A DNA stretch of 64,000 bases from Vibrio penaeicida (GCF_002933855.1 NZ_BFAQ01000011.1:185442-249441), one strand, 5' to 3'. Positions 9,369 to 20,200 are shown, counted from the stretch's first letter. Notes: generated by a model from the letters alone, not told the origin. Translations and numbers: made by a program.

Positions 9369-11291
9369 ATGATCGATAAAACCTTTTCCGCTAGTGGTGC
9401 GTTAGGCAAAGCCATTAAAGGGTTTCAGCCCCGACAAGCACAGCTGGATATGGCTCGCGCAGTCGAAAAATCGATCAAAGATCAATCTCAGCTGGTGGTA
9501 GAAGCGGGAACGGGTACGGGGAAAACCTTTGCCTATTTGGTACCTGCACTTCTGAGTGGAAAAAAAACCATCATCAGCACTGGTTCAAAGAACCTTCAAG
9601 AACAGCTTTTTCATCGTGACTTACCATTAATGGTCGATGCCCTTGGTTATTTTGGCAGTGTTGCACTGCTCAAAGGGCGATCCAATTACTTATGTTTGGA
9701 TAGATTGAGCCGGCAAATGGTTGAAAGCCACAGCGTAGAGGCGGATTCAACGCTTCTGACCCAGCTGGTGAAAGTGCGCAGTTGGTCGTCCGAGACCAAA
9801 AGTGGTGATTTGGGTGAATGCGATGATATTGCAGAAGATAGCCCAATTATCCCCGACATTACATCGACTAACGATAATTGCTTAGGCAAAGAGTGCCCAA
9901 GTTATCAAGACTGTTTTGTGCTTAAAGCGCGAAAGAAAGCCATGGATTCCGATGTCGTTGTTGTGAACCACCATTTATTTCTCGCCGACCTCGCGATAAA
10001 AGAAACAGGCTTCGGTGAGTTAATTCCCGAAGCTGATGTGTTTGTATTTGATGAAGCGCACCAAATCCCAGACATTGCGAGCCAATACTTCGGTTCGTCC
10101 ATTTCGAGCCGTCAAATTCAGGAATTGTCTAAAGACATTGAAATTGGATATCGAACTGAAGCCAAAGACATGCGTCAGTTGCAGAAAGTTGCTGACCGTC
10201 TGGTTCAGTCCGCAATGGAAATGAGGCTTGTTTTAGGGGATCCAGGTTTTCGCGGAAATTGGCGAGAAGCGATGAAATCACCGTCGATAGAGCGTGAAAT
10301 AACACGTTTACTTGATGTATTAGAACTCGCAATTGAAGTACTAAAAGTCGCGTTAGGTCGCAGTGAACTATTGGATGCGGCTTTTGAGCGAGCTAACGCA
10401 ATCAAAGCGAGAATCGATCGGGTATGCGAAGTCGATATTACGGGTTACTCGTATTGGTTTGAATGTACTCCTCGTCACTTTTCATTGCATATTACTCCTT
10501 TGTCCGTCGCCGAGAAATTCCGTGAACAGGTGGAAATGAAACAGGGGGCGTGGATATTCACTTCAGCGACATTAGCGGTACAAGATGACTTTAGCCACTT
10601 TACCCATCGCTTAGGTTTAGAGCCGCCACAGCAGTTTTCTCTCCCCAGCCCATTCGATTATCAACAACAAGCGAGGCTGTGTGTTCCCCGATACCTTCCG
10701 GAACCAAACAGCCCCGGAATGTCTGAAAGTTTAGCGAGAATGCTCGGGCCCGTTATAGAGAAGAACGGTGGACGATGCTTTTTTCTTTGCACCTCTCACA
10801 GTATGATGCGCGACTTGGCAGAACGATTCCGAGAGCAGCTTTCGATACCAGTGCTTATGCAAGGTGAAACAACCAAGCAAAAATTACTAGCAGAATATTT
10901 AGAGCTGGGTAATGCCTTATTGGTGGCAACGGGTGCTTTTTGGGAAGGGATCGACGTTAGAGGTGACGCATTGAGCTGTGTTATTATTGATAAACTTCCT
11001 TTTACTGCACCCGATGATCCTTTGCTCAAAGCACGTATTGAAGATTGTCGCTTGAGTGGGGGCGAACCATTCAATCAAGTTCAAATACCCGATGCAGTGA
11101 TTACCCTTAAACAAGGGGTCGGGCGTTTGATTCGAGATAAAAAAGACCAAGGCGCATTGATCATCTGTGATAACCGACTGGTCACCCGTGATTACGGGGC
11201 AGTTTTTATACAAAGTTTGCCGCCAATACCAAGAACACGGGATTTGGATGTCGTTAACCAATTTTTGAGTCAAGAGACACGTTCTGAATGA
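9369..11291 (+). CDS. yoaA: DinG-family ATP-dependent DNA helicase YoaA
   Basis: A 640-residue XPD/DinG-like superfamily 2 helicase with an iron-sulfur cluster. In E. coli YoaA acts with the HolC subunit of DNA polymerase III to repair damaged forks. The Q-motif-like GFQPRQAQLDMA is followed by Walker A AGTGTGKT (46-53). Four cluster cysteines lie near residues 108, 171, 176 and 182 (NYLC, NDNCLGKECPSYQDC). The DEAH box VFDEAHQ is near 227, and the C-terminal helicase motifs include GAFWEGIDVRGD and QGVGRLIRDKKD. Start ATG at 9369 with AAGAG upstream. It is followed by tsaB, the gene order seen in other gammaproteobacteria. Confidence 0.93.
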   Translation: MIDKTFSASGALGKAIKGFQPRQAQLDMARAVEKSIKDQSQLVVEAGTGTGKTFAYLVPALLSGKKTIISTGSKNLQEQLFHRDLPLMVDALGYFGSVALLKGRSNYLCLDRLSRQMVESHSVEADSTLLTQLVKVRSWSSETKSGDLGECDDIAEDSPIIPDITSTNDNCLGKECPSYQDCFVLKARKKAMDSDVVVVNHHLFLADLAIKETGFGELIPEADVFVFDEAHQIPDIASQYFGSSISSRQIQELSKDIEIGYRTEAKDMRQLQKVADRLVQSAMEMRLVLGDPGFRGNWREAMKSPSIEREITRLLDVLELAIEVLKVALGRSELLDAAFERANAIKARIDRVCEVDITGYSYWFECTPRHFSLHITPLSVAEKFREQVEMKQGAWIFTSATLAVQDDFSHFTHRLGLEPPQQFSLPSPFDYQQQARLCVPRYLPEPNSPGMSESLARMLGPVIEKNGGRCFFLCTSHSMMRDLAERFREQLSIPVLMQGETTKQKLLAEYLELGNALLVATGAFWEGIDVRGDALSCVIIDKLPFTAPDDPLLKARIEDCRLSGGEPFNQVQIPDAVITLKQGVGRLIRDKKDQGALIICDNRLVTRDYGAVFIQSLPPIPRTRDLDVVNQFLSQETRSE

Positions 11292-11366
11292 AAAGGTGTG
11301 TTTTGACTGAGGTTGGATAGGTTCCAACTAAAACCCAAAATAGATAAATGAATTACTGAGGCGTAA

Positions 11367-12068
11367 ATGAGCGCGAAAATCCTAGCTTTAGACACCGCGA
11401 CAGAAAACTGTTCTGTTGCATTGATTGTGGATGGAACATTGTACACGCGAAGTGAAGTCGCCCCGCGAGACCACACTAAGAAAGTGCTACCCATGGTCGA
11501 TGAAGTACTCAAAGAAGCCAATATTACTCTGCAAGATTTGGATGCGTTGGCATTTGGCCGTGGTCCGGGAAGCTTCACAGGTGTTCGAATTGGCATCGGT
11601 ATTGCACAAGGTTTAGCATTCGGTGCCGATTTGCCTATGATTGGTATATCCACCATGGAAGCCATGGCGCAAGCATGTTACCGCCTGCATGGTAAAAACC
11701 ATGTTGCCAGTGCGATTGATGCCCGAATGAGCGAAGTTTATTGGGGGCGTTATGAGCGTCAAGAAAACGGCGAATGGTTGAAACAAGAACCTGAATGTGT
11801 TGTACCTCCAGCGGTATTGGCGGAAAATTTACAGCGTGATGAAAACGTTTGGACTCAAGCCGGAACAGGTTGGGATGCGTATTCTGAAGGGCTAGAGTCT
11901 TTGCCTTTAACTACGGAAGGCAGCGACGTGTTGTACCCAGACGCACAAGACATGGTGGTATTAGCACAGTTCGAATTTGCAAAAGGCAATACAGTGGCGG
12001 TGGAAGAATCCAGCCCAGTATATCTGCGAGACAATGTTACTTGGAAGAAACTTCCAGGTAAGGAATAA
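11367..12068 (+). CDS. tsaB: tRNA threonylcarbamoyladenosine biosynthesis protein TsaB
   Basis: A 233-residue inactive TsaD paralogue (formerly YeaZ) that scaffolds the TsaD-TsaE-TsaB complex making the essential t6A37 modification of ANN-decoding tRNAs. It begins with [16 protein letters not shown] and contains [25 protein letters not shown] near residue 65, both diagnostic. Length is normal. It follows yoaA by 75 bases and is probably co-transcribed. A GU-tolerant hairpin follows at 12073-12104. Confidence 0.96.
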   Translation: MSAKILALDTATENCSVALIVDGTLYTRSEVAPRDHTKKVLPMVDEVLKEANITLQDLDALAFGRGPGSFTGVRIGIGIAQGLAFGADLPMIGISTMEAMAQACYRLHGKNHVASAIDARMSEVYWGRYERQENGEWLKQEPECVVPPAVLAENLQRDENVWTQAGTGWDAYSEGLESLPLTTEGSDVLYPDAQDMVVLAQFEFAKGNTVAVEESSPVYLRDNVTWKKLPGKE

Positions 12069-12072
12069 ATGA

Positions 12073-12104
12073 GAGCGCCTGATAGCCAAAAGGTTATCGG
12101 GCTC
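12073..12104 (+). terminator. Hairpin after tsaB (possible attenuator)
   Basis: CCTGATAGCC pairs with GGTTATCGGG (two GU pairs) around an AAAA loop, with flanking GAGC / GCTC pairing. It lacks a T-run, so it may stabilise or attenuate rather than fully terminate. Confidence 0.45.
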
Positions 12105-12123
12105 TAGGTCAACAGACCCTAAA
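12104..12123. repeat. GGTC-n4-GACC dyad, copy 2
   Basis: CTAGGTCAACAGACCCTAAA lies between the post-tsaB hairpin and the ribosome site of the next gene. It is nearly identical to the copies at 9344 and 15884. Confidence 0.6.
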
Positions 12124-12133
12124 AAGGACATCT

Positions 12134-12430
12134 ATGGCTTCCATTAATGGATTACCTCCAGTTGTTGTCCCTCATACCAATAAGGCGCAAAAGCAGTCTA
12201 AGGTAAAGAAAGAACAGGGAAAACAACCCGTCAGCCAACCGACTAAGGTGGCAAATGCCGTTGCTCAAACCATCAGGCATGTTGATGAGTCGGAGATACA
12301 CCGTGCCCAGATAGAATATGACTTACCAGAAGGACGTTCTCGCAAGGCGATGGAAGAGTACATGGGTGTCATGAATCAAGCGAAAAAAGAGGAACTTGCA
12401 CAGCTTCTTGGAGTCGATATTTATATCTAA
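12134..12430 (+). CDS. Hypothetical protein (98 aa)
   Basis: A 98-residue protein with a basic, Gln/Lys-rich disordered N-terminal half and a helical C-terminal half (RSRKAMEEYMGVMNQAKKEELAQLLGVDIYI). No signal peptide or membrane segment. The ATG follows AAAAAGGACATCT, a good ribosome site. Its place between tsaB and slp may reflect co-transcription with tsaB. I do not recognise the family. The ordered C-terminus and start signals support a real gene. Confidence 0.65.
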   Translation: MASINGLPPVVVPHTNKAQKQSKVKKEQGKQPVSQPTKVANAVAQTIRHVDESEIHRAQIEYDLPEGRSRKAMEEYMGVMNQAKKEELAQLLGVDIYI

Positions 12431-12432
12431 TT

Positions 12433-12506
12433 TTACCCCAATAATGCACACTTTGGCTTAGTCGTAGGATCTTATCTTCGAATGGTTATATGAGGTTACT
12501 TGGGTG
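12433..12506. repeat. Short ACTTGGGT-ended inverted repeat
   Basis: The left end TTTACCCCAATAA and the right end TTACTTGGGTGTAA resemble the termini of the large 8520-8784 element but enclose only about 45 bases. It looks like a minimal or internally deleted relative. Confidence 0.45.
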
Positions 12507-12553
12507 TAACAGTTTGATATAGTTGATACCAGTTCTCATTAACGGAGCATGTT

Positions 12554-13096
12554 ATGTTGGTTCGCCGTTGTCTATTTATTCTTTCCGTATTTCTACTTTC
12601 TGCCTGCTCAAGCTTGCCCGAGCAACTTACCGCTCAATCTGAAGAAGTTATTACGGATTACCCAATTTTCGCAGCTCATGAAGGCACCACCGATGTTCGT
12701 CTAGGTGGTATGATCGCCACAGTCACCAATCTAGCCGATAAATCTCGTATTGAAATAGTCAACCTCCCTATCAGCAAAACAGGAAAACCCGATATAAGCA
12801 CCGACGCAAATGGTCGCTTTGTTGCTTACATTGATGGCTTTATCGATCCTGTGACTTATGCTGAAGGTCGGCTTGTTACCGTTGTTGGAAAATCTCAGCC
12901 TACAGAGCAAGGTAAAGTAGGGGAGTTTGACTATACATTCCCTGTAATGAATGCGTATGGCATGCATTTGTGGCGCGTTGAAGAATCTGTGATTGTCCAT
13001 GACTTTGATTCTTATCTTTACCCTTGCTATGGCATCAATTGTCGGTCAAGCCGAATGGGTTCTAACCGAGCTAAAGTGATTCAAGAAGTGAAATAA
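12554..13096 (+). CDS. slp: Slp-family outer-membrane lipoprotein
   Basis: A 180-residue lipoprotein of the Slp (starvation/stationary-phase lipoprotein) family. It has a signal peptide with lipobox LLSACSS (acylated Cys near residue 18) and the family-like segment VRLGGMIATVTNLADKSRIEIVNLPIS. The residue after the Cys is Ser, which favours outer-membrane sorting. Its TAA stop shares one base with the ATG of the following hydrolase, so the two genes are coupled. In E. coli Slp is induced on starvation and at low pH; nothing here shows the regulation. Confidence 0.87.
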   Translation: MLVRRCLFILSVFLLSACSSLPEQLTAQSEEVITDYPIFAAHEGTTDVRLGGMIATVTNLADKSRIEIVNLPISKTGKPDISTDANGRFVAYIDGFIDPVTYAEGRLVTVVGKSQPTEQGKVGEFDYTFPVMNAYGMHLWRVEESVIVHDFDSYLYPCYGINCRSSRMGSNRAKVIQEVK

Positions 13097-13995
13097 TGAA
13101 ATCTCATCAATATGTGATAGGCAGTCATTCTACGATTGCCTCACTAGAATTAGGTGAAGCAAAAACGGCCGCTAAGACGGTCGTTTTTGTTCATGGCTGG
13201 ATGGATAACTCGGAAAGCTTTACCGGAGTGATGAAAGCACTACACCGGATTGATCCAACGCTGCATTTAGTGGCGATTGATTTGCCTGGTCATGGATTGT
13301 CTACAGATAAAGGGGCGGACAATTTTTATCCGTTTCACGATTATATAGACGATCTTCATGGCATTTTGCAGAAATTCTCAGCAAAAGAAACCATTTTGGT
13401 TGGGCATTCTCTTGGTGCATTGATTACAAGTTGCTATAGTGCCGCGTTTCCTGAAAAGGTGACAGCTTTGGTTGAAATCGAAGGATACGGTCCGCTTTCT
13501 GAATCTTCTGAAAATTCAACAAAACGGCTGCGTACCGGTGTATTAAGCCGGCATAGATATCGCGAAAAGAAACCGAAAGGCTTATCCGATCCAGAAGACG
13601 CTGTTCGCATTCGTTCTATTAATACTCAAGTAGCGCAAGCGCTTATTAGACCGATGACCTACCGTGCTTTAGAGCAAAAAAACGGGCAATGGTATTGGCG
13701 ACATGATGAAAAGCTTAAGTGCGATTCTTTGTACAGAATGAGCGAGCAGCAACGAAACGACATTATCAATAATATTGAATGCCCGCATTTGATCATTTTA
13801 GGTGAAAGTGGTTTTGCGTCTTTGAAAGAACCCTACTCGCTAAAGAAGTCTGAAAAAGACGAAAAAGGGGAAAAAGACGAGAAAAGCTCGCAACCCCATG
13901 AAAAATGGGTGTCTATTCCCGGAGGTCATCACTGTCACCTAGAGCATCCAGAAAAGGTCAGCGAGCTGATTATGGATTTGGTTAACAAAATTTAA
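13096..13995 (+). CDS. Alpha/beta-fold hydrolase
   Basis: A 299-residue cytosolic hydrolase. It has the oxyanion motif VFVHGWMDN near residue 30, the nucleophile elbow GHSLGAL (Ser near 117) and a C-terminal GGHHCHLEHPE containing the probable catalytic histidine. The substrate is unknown; the family includes esterases and C-C hydrolases. It is translationally coupled to slp. A lysine/glutamate-rich tandem insert (KSEKDEKGEKDEK, near residues 255-268) interrupts the cap-to-C-terminal region and looks like a slippage expansion of AAAGACGAAAAAG-type units. Confidence 0.85.
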   Translation: MKSHQYVIGSHSTIASLELGEAKTAAKTVVFVHGWMDNSESFTGVMKALHRIDPTLHLVAIDLPGHGLSTDKGADNFYPFHDYIDDLHGILQKFSAKETILVGHSLGALITSCYSAAFPEKVTALVEIEGYGPLSESSENSTKRLRTGVLSRHRYREKKPKGLSDPEDAVRIRSINTQVAQALIRPMTYRALEQKNGQWYWRHDEKLKCDSLYRMSEQQRNDIINNIECPHLIILGESGFASLKEPYSLKKSEKDEKGEKDEKSSQPHEKWVSIPGGHHCHLEHPEKVSELIMDLVNKI

Positions 13996-14011
13996 ACAAG
14001 TGTTTGATTAT

Positions 14012-14029
14012 TTCGTGTCACAACACGAA
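14012..14029. promoter_or_regulatory. Operator-like dyad upstream of fadD
   Basis: Perfect 7-base arms TTCGTGT and ACACGAA around CACA, about 60 bases before the fadD start. It does not match the FadR consensus I know, so the binding protein is unknown. Confidence 0.4.
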
Positions 14030-14089
14030 TGACTGTGCTGTAATGACTCGGCTTCAACCATCAGCCAGTCGAATTTGAGGAGTTTATTT

Positions 14090-15772
14090 GTGGATAAAGT
14101 TTGGCTAACACGTTACCCAAGTGATGTACCTGAAACCATTGACCCAGACAGCTACCCTTCGTTGGTGGAAATGTTTGAGCAATCGGTACATAAGTTTGCC
14201 GACCAGCCTGCCTTCATGAACATGGGGTCAGTCATGACGTTCCGAAAGTTAGAAGAACGCAGTCGCGCATTCGCCGCTTATTTACAAAATGAACTGAAAT
14301 TGAAAAAAGGCGATCGGGTAGCGATCATGATGCCTAACTTGTTGCAATACCCGATAGCCCTATTTGGTATTCTACGAGCGGGCTTAATCGCAGTAAATGT
14401 TAACCCGCTATATACCCCACGTGAACTTGAACATCAGCTAAATGATTCTGGCGCGAAAGCCATTGTGATTGTCTCTAACTTTGCGAATACGTTAGAACAA
14501 GTCGTTGATAACACGCCAATCAAACACGTTATTTTAACCAGCCTTGGGCAGATGCTTCCGCGTGCGAAAGGGACATTGGTCGACTTCGTGGTGAAATACG
14601 TGAAAGGCATGGTACCAAAGTACGATTTACCCAATGCCATTTCATTCCGTAAAGCGATTCGAAAAGGTCGCCGAGAGCAATATGTGAAGCCATTTATGTC
14701 TGGTGATGATATTGCCTTTTTGCAATACACGGGTGGCACAACAGGCGTAGCAAAAGGCGCAGTATTGACTCACCGCAATATGCTCGCAAATGTCATGCAA
14801 GCGAAAGGGGCTTATGGTCCGGTATTAACTGAAGGTCGTGAGTTAGTTGTGACCGCACTGCCGCTTTACCACATCTTTGCGCTTACCGTGAACTGTCTGC
14901 TATTCATTGAGCTGGGTGGAAGAAACCTCATGATCACCAACCCGCGTGATATTCCAGGCTTCGTAAAAGAACTTCAAAAATACCCGTTTACCGCTATTAC
15001 GGGCGTGAATACGTTATTCAATGCTTTAGTCAACAACGAAGATTTTAAAGAGTTAGATTTCAGCCGGATGAGCATTGCAGTCGGCGGTGGAATGGCTGTT
15101 CAACGAGCAGTAGCTGATAAATGGAAAGACATTACTGGCGGATTCCTGCTTGAAGGGTATGGTTTAACAGAATGTGCACCATTGGTAGCCGCTAATCCAC
15201 ATGATTCGACGGAATATAACGGCGCGATCGGTTTGCCTGTCCCTTCCACCGATGTTCGAATTATTGATGATGAAGGTAACGTATTACCAAATGATCAGGT
15301 TGGCGAACTTCAAGTTCGAGGTCCGCAAGTTATGCAGGGGTACTGGCAGCGACCTGAAGCCACTAAAGAAGTGATCGATCATGACGGTTGGCTGTCGACA
15401 GGCGATATCGTGAAGTTTGATGAGGAAGGTTTCCTTCATATTGTTGACCGCAAGAAAGACATGATTCTGGTTTCTGGCTTCAACGTGTACCCAAATGAAA
15501 TTGAAGATGTGGTTTCGTTGCACGGAAAAGTGCTTGAAGTCGCCGCCATTGGCGAACCGCATGAAGTCTCTGGGGAAGTGGTCAAGATCTGCGTTGTTAA
15601 ACGAGATCCGAGCTTAACGAAAAACGAATTGATCAGCCACTGCCGTGAACATCTTACAGGTTATAAAATCCCTAAAATTGTCGAATTCAGAGATGATTTA
15701 CCCAAAACTAACGTTGGTAAAATTTTAAGACGTGCACTTCGTGAAGAAAACACAAAGGCTGAGACTGCATAA
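14090..15772 (+). CDS. fadD: Long-chain fatty acid-CoA ligase
   Basis: A 560-residue AMP-forming acyl-CoA synthetase that activates imported long-chain fatty acids for beta-oxidation at the inner membrane. The GTG start at 14090 ([10 protein letters not shown]) is preceded by GAGGAG and matches the E. coli FadD N-terminus; an upstream TTG at 14075 would overlap the ribosome site. The ATP/AMP motif [12 protein letters not shown] is at 213-224, and the FACS-type region [28 protein letters not shown] is near 430. The gene lies directly before rnd, as in E. coli and Vibrio. Confidence 0.96.
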   Translation: MDKVWLTRYPSDVPETIDPDSYPSLVEMFEQSVHKFADQPAFMNMGSVMTFRKLEERSRAFAAYLQNELKLKKGDRVAIMMPNLLQYPIALFGILRAGLIAVNVNPLYTPRELEHQLNDSGAKAIVIVSNFANTLEQVVDNTPIKHVILTSLGQMLPRAKGTLVDFVVKYVKGMVPKYDLPNAISFRKAIRKGRREQYVKPFMSGDDIAFLQYTGGTTGVAKGAVLTHRNMLANVMQAKGAYGPVLTEGRELVVTALPLYHIFALTVNCLLFIELGGRNLMITNPRDIPGFVKELQKYPFTAITGVNTLFNALVNNEDFKELDFSRMSIAVGGGMAVQRAVADKWKDITGGFLLEGYGLTECAPLVAANPHDSTEYNGAIGLPVPSTDVRIIDDEGNVLPNDQVGELQVRGPQVMQGYWQRPEATKEVIDHDGWLSTGDIVKFDEEGFLHIVDRKKDMILVSGFNVYPNEIEDVVSLHGKVLEVAAIGEPHEVSGEVVKICVVKRDPSLTKNELISHCREHLTGYKIPKIVEFRDDLPKTNVGKILRRALREENTKAETA

Positions 15773-15780
15773 ATGCGCGG

Positions 15781-15813
15781 TTTTATGCTGTAAAACTGGT
15801 TGAAAGACCAGCA
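15781..15813 (+). terminator. Hairpin after fadD
   Basis: TTATGCTG pairs with CAGCATAA, with an alternative inner pairing CTGGT / ACCAG. No clear T-run, so termination is only possible. Confidence 0.4.
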
Positions 15814-15883
15814 TAACTTATCTCGGAATGTTAAAGTGTCGGCAACTGCTGGCATTTTTTATGCTTATTAATTTTTAAGTTTA

Positions 15884-15905
15884 TTAAGGTCAATAGACCC
15901 TAGAC
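15884..15905. repeat. GGTC-n4-GACC dyad, copy 3
   Basis: TTAAGGTCAATAGACCCTAG lies in the fadD-rnd gap, about 105 bases before rnd. A separate ACTTGGGTG repeat end follows at about 15953-15965. Confidence 0.55.
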
Positions 15906-16008
15906 TTAAATCATCCTTACTGAAGTTAGCGTACGCAATGATGTTAGGCTTACAAGGTAACTTGGGTGTCATCCTGAATATAAAACGAATAACAATTAAG
16001 AGATTTAC

Positions 16009-17124
16009 GTGAACTATCAGATAGTAGATACAAAAGAAGCATTGGAAGCTGTTTGCCTGTCCGCCCGCGAAGTCGATACCGTTATGCTAGATACGGAATT
16101 TGTCAGAACTCGCACCTTCTACCCTCAGTTAGGTCTAATTCAACTCTTCGATGGTACGACACTGTCTTTGATTGATCCTACTGTTATTGACGAAATGGAT
16201 GCATTCGAAGCGTTATTAAAAGACACCTCGGTATTGAAAGTTCTGCATGCGTGTGGAGAAGATTTAGAAGTGTTTGCCCATGTTTTTGGAGCAATACCAG
16301 TCCCAATGATGGACACTCAAATCATGGCTGCGTTTCTTGGACATGGCTTATCCACTGGCTTTGCAGCGTTGGTAAACGAATACCTGGGTGTAGAGCTAGA
16401 CAAAAGCGAAGCACGCACAGACTGGTTAGCGAGGCCGCTGACTAGCAAGCAGTTGGAATACGCAGCAGCAGATGTCCACTACCTTCTTCCTATGTTTGAA
16501 AAACTGGAAGCGGCAGTTCGAGACGCTGGCTGGTGGGAAGCTGCGCAACAGGAATCGGACCTCATTGCTTCTAAGCGCGTGGTTACACACGTTCCAGAAA
16601 AGGCTTACCAAGACATCAAAGGTGCTTGGCAGCTTCGTCCTAATCAACTCGCTATTCTTAAAATCCTTGCTCAATGGCGTTTAGAGGAAGCACTTAAGCG
16701 TGATATCGCATTGAATTTTGTATTCCGCGAGCAAAACTTGTGGGCAGCAGCGCGATTTGGCATCAAAAGCTTGAAACGTATGGAGCAAGAAGGTTTTGAT
16801 CACCGCGAAATCCGTCGACATGGCAACACGGTTATTGCGATGGTGAAACAAGGCGAGCAGGTGCCTGAAGATGAGTATCCTGATGTTGTTGAAAGGCTGA
16901 TGGACAAACCAGAATACAAACAATTGTTCAAACAGCTTAAAGATGAAGTAAAGAAAGCGTCTCAGAAGAGTGGATTAGCGACGGAATTCCTCGCTTCCAA
17001 AAAACAGCTTAATCAGTTGATCAGTTGGGTATGGAAAAAGGATCGTAATCCTTCCAATATGCCAGATGTTATGACAAGTTGGCGCAAAGAGTTATTTGGT
17101 GAACAGCTGAATAAATTGCTCTAA
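16009..17124 (+). CDS. rnd: Ribonuclease D
   Basis: A 371-residue 3'-5' exoribonuclease of the DEDDy class that trims tRNA and other structured RNA 3' ends. Exo I is MLDTEFVR (Asp28, Glu30), Exo II is in LHACGEDLEVFAH, and Exo III has the tyrosine motif AAADVHYLLP. An HRDC domain (QLRPNQLAILKILAQWREEA-like) begins near residue 210. The start is GTG at 16009. Terminator downstream at 17189-17215. Confidence 0.95.
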   Translation: MNYQIVDTKEALEAVCLSAREVDTVMLDTEFVRTRTFYPQLGLIQLFDGTTLSLIDPTVIDEMDAFEALLKDTSVLKVLHACGEDLEVFAHVFGAIPVPMMDTQIMAAFLGHGLSTGFAALVNEYLGVELDKSEARTDWLARPLTSKQLEYAAADVHYLLPMFEKLEAAVRDAGWWEAAQQESDLIASKRVVTHVPEKAYQDIKGAWQLRPNQLAILKILAQWRLEEALKRDIALNFVFREQNLWAAARFGIKSLKRMEQEGFDHREIRRHGNTVIAMVKQGEQVPEDEYPDVVERLMDKPEYKQLFKQLKDEVKKASQKSGLATEFLASKKQLNQLISWVWKKDRNPSNMPDVMTSWRKELFGEQLNKLL

Positions 17125-17188
17125 AAGTATTCTATTTTTAATACCTAAGTACCTTAGTACCTTAGTTTATTTGGGTGTAAAAGCACTG

Positions 17189-17215
17189 AGGCTCAGTATT
17201 CACTGAGCCTTTTTT
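17189..17215 (+). terminator. Terminator after rnd
   Basis: AGGCTCAG / CTGAGCCT stem with loop TATTCA, followed by TTTTTT. Confidence 0.85.
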
Positions 17216-17253
17216 CATTTATCTTCTCTTGCCTAGGGTCTTCCTTTCTATTT

Positions 17254-20200
17254 TTACGTTTCGTTGTTTTGACTGTTTATCAAGGCTTCAATTTTGGGCA
17301 GTAACGCTTTGAGCTGAGCTAGCGTATTGAGTAACGCAGGTTTCGATCCGAGCTTGGAATGATTTTCAATTTCTTGTGTCAATTGGTACAACTCGTCGAG
17401 CCCTATTGTGGATGCAGAAGATTTCAGTTTGTGGGCAATGTTCGCCACTACGCTCATTTCAAATTCCTCGCTTTCGACATCTGCTAGAGCCTGATATTGC
17501 GGTAAGCTCAATTGCATAAAGTCATTAACGCTCTGTTTGTAGGCATTCATATCACCGCCAAATATGGTATCAACAACTTCTAGGTTCATCGCGACTCCTG
17601 AGCTGGCAGTTGTGTATGAACTTGGCATCCAGTCGTGAAGCATCCGCTTGAGTTTTTCCAATTCAATAGGTTTTGGAAGGTAATCATCCATCCCTGCAGT
17701 TAAGCATTTCTTAGCCTCACCAATCATTGCGTTTGCAGTAACAGCGATGATGGGAATTCTTCGCCCCTTTTCGATTTGTTTTTGGCGAAGAGCGGAAGTG
17801 AGCTCGTACCCGTCACATTCTGGCATATGGCAATCGGTTAACACCAAATCAAAGTCATATTGTTCATAAATGGCTTGCGCCTGTAAGCCTTCGTCTGCAA
17901 GTTTGCATTCGTAGCCCAATGCCTTGAGCTGTTTTTTGATGACTTCTTGGTTTACCGGGTTATCTTCTGCTACCAAAATGAGCCCTTTTGATTCTCCAGC
18001 ACTGAGTTCCTTGATCTCCAATTGTTCTTCGGTATGCGGCGCTATATCGAATGGGCTTTCCATACCTGTCACAACTCGTAACCCGTATCTTAGGTTTGAA
18101 AGCTTGAGAGGCTGTGCAGAGATAGAGAAAGTTCGCTCGCTAATTTGTGAAGAAATATTAGCCTGAGGCAATAATTCCAAATACTTAATGGAATCGTGTA
18201 ATGCTGCTGGCTCCATCGCCACGAGATCTGCAAGGCTGTCCGTGATAATGATGCAATGAGGATCAGTGAGCTTGAGGTTTGGGAACAGGTGACGATCCAG
18301 TTTTTTCCAAGGGATACAAAGTGTTTTCAGGTAGCTTGGAAGATGGCTATTTAACCAATCAGTCGATAAGTCGACGTACACCTGAGTTTCAGCGATATGT
18401 ACTGGATTTACGCGATTACTTGGGTCTTGAGAGAATGGGAAAGTTAGGTGAATACTGAACGTCGTTCCAATACCAACGGTACTGTTTACCGAGATTTCTC
18501 CCCCCATGAGCTCTGTTAAATGTTTCGATATCGATAAGCCCAATCCAGTGCCACCAAAGCGACGTGTTGTATCTGATTCAGCTTGTGTAAACGGAGTGAA
18601 AAGTGTGCTTATTTGGTCTTGATGGATTCCGATTCCATTATCTTTAATATCGAATTGAATGGTGATTTGGTTTACGTCAATAAAGTAGGCATGAACTTCG
18701 AGCGATACCTCTCCACGCCTTGAAAGCTTTGACGAGAACTTAATAGCGTTGCCAATAATGTTAAACAATATCTGGCGCAATCGAACCGGATCACCTTGGA
18801 CCTCCTCTGGTAGCTCTGGATCAATATAAAGTTGGAAAACAATGCCCGCATTTTCTGCGCTTGGCGATAGAGTTGATACAACATTTTCCAGTGTTTCTCG
18901 AAGAGGGAGTGCTGTTTGCTCTACATCGAGCTTACCTGCCTCAATCTTAGAAAAATCGAGAATATCGTTGATGATATTCAGCAGCGAAAACGAAGACTCT
19001 CGAACGGTTTTAAGCATTCTTTGCTGTTCGCGATTGACTCTGGTGGTGTTGAGCAAGTCAATCATGCCTATAATCCCATTCATTGGGGTTCGAATCTCGT
19101 GGCTCATGGTGGCCAAGAAATTGGCTTTCGCCTTCGTTGCAGACTCGGCATTATCGCGTGCGATGATCACTTCCTGTTGATATTGATTCCTTTCTATCTG
19201 ATTTTGGCGAAACGCTTCTAGCATTCGCGCCATTTCTCCAACTTCATCACTGCGATACCGATACGGTACTTTGATGCTGGTATCGCCTTTTATAAGGCTT
19301 TTCATCTGTTGATTGATGGTGAGAAGGGGAGCACTAATAGAGCGATAAATGTAGATGGTCACCACGGTACAAAACACTAGAACGGCGAAGATAGAGCCAA
19401 ATAAGAAATAGTTATAATTGTTGGTTAGGTTATCGAGAACGGTGAGCCTTTCCGTCATTTGGCTATCTAGACGAGCACTTAATAGGCCAATGGTGTCGGA
19501 AAGTTGCTTATATTCTTGCCCCGTTACTTCTTCTGCAATTTTAAGGACGCCTTGCTTATCGTTATTATTGTAGCGTTCAAATACTTCAAATCCGCCATTG
19601 CGCATTACTCGTAGCTCTGCACGCAGTGTTTCAATAAGTTCATGAGATGAAGGTTCGTTAAGGAGATATTTGAGCCAAGTGAGTAAGAACTCAGCCCTTT
19701 GAATGGAAGATGAAAATTCCTCCTTTACACCTTGAGCACCTAATACATACACTTTCATTTGCAGATTAAGATCGTTAATCAACTCAAACAGCTCATCGCT
19801 TTGAAGAGAAAGCTTGGAAGAATGAGCATTAGATTCCAGTACTTGGACTTTTTCTGAAAGGTTGAGCAGTGATTGCCCTGTAGTATCAACCATGGACGTT
19901 ACTTGAGCTTTTGCCCAAACTTCATCGCTGGGATTGTAGAAAGAGAAAATATCGAGCTTAACACGATTTTCAAATTGGAAAAATAAGCTACTTAGTTCTT
20001 GCACAGTATGTATATCGACCGATTCCGACTTCTCAATCACATCAAGGTAATGAAAGAACTGCTCTCGGTTATTGTCAAACGATTCAGCACGTGCGGCATC
20101 ACCAAGAATGTAATGCAGCATATCGGCATTCATATCCCCAATCACATCCAGCAAATTAATTGAAGCGAGCTCTCCAGGAATGTTCTGTCTGCTAATCGTT

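Noticed and set aside
9344..15905. GGTC-GACC dyads as a CRISPR array
   Set aside because: Copies are kilobases apart with genes between; no spacer structure.
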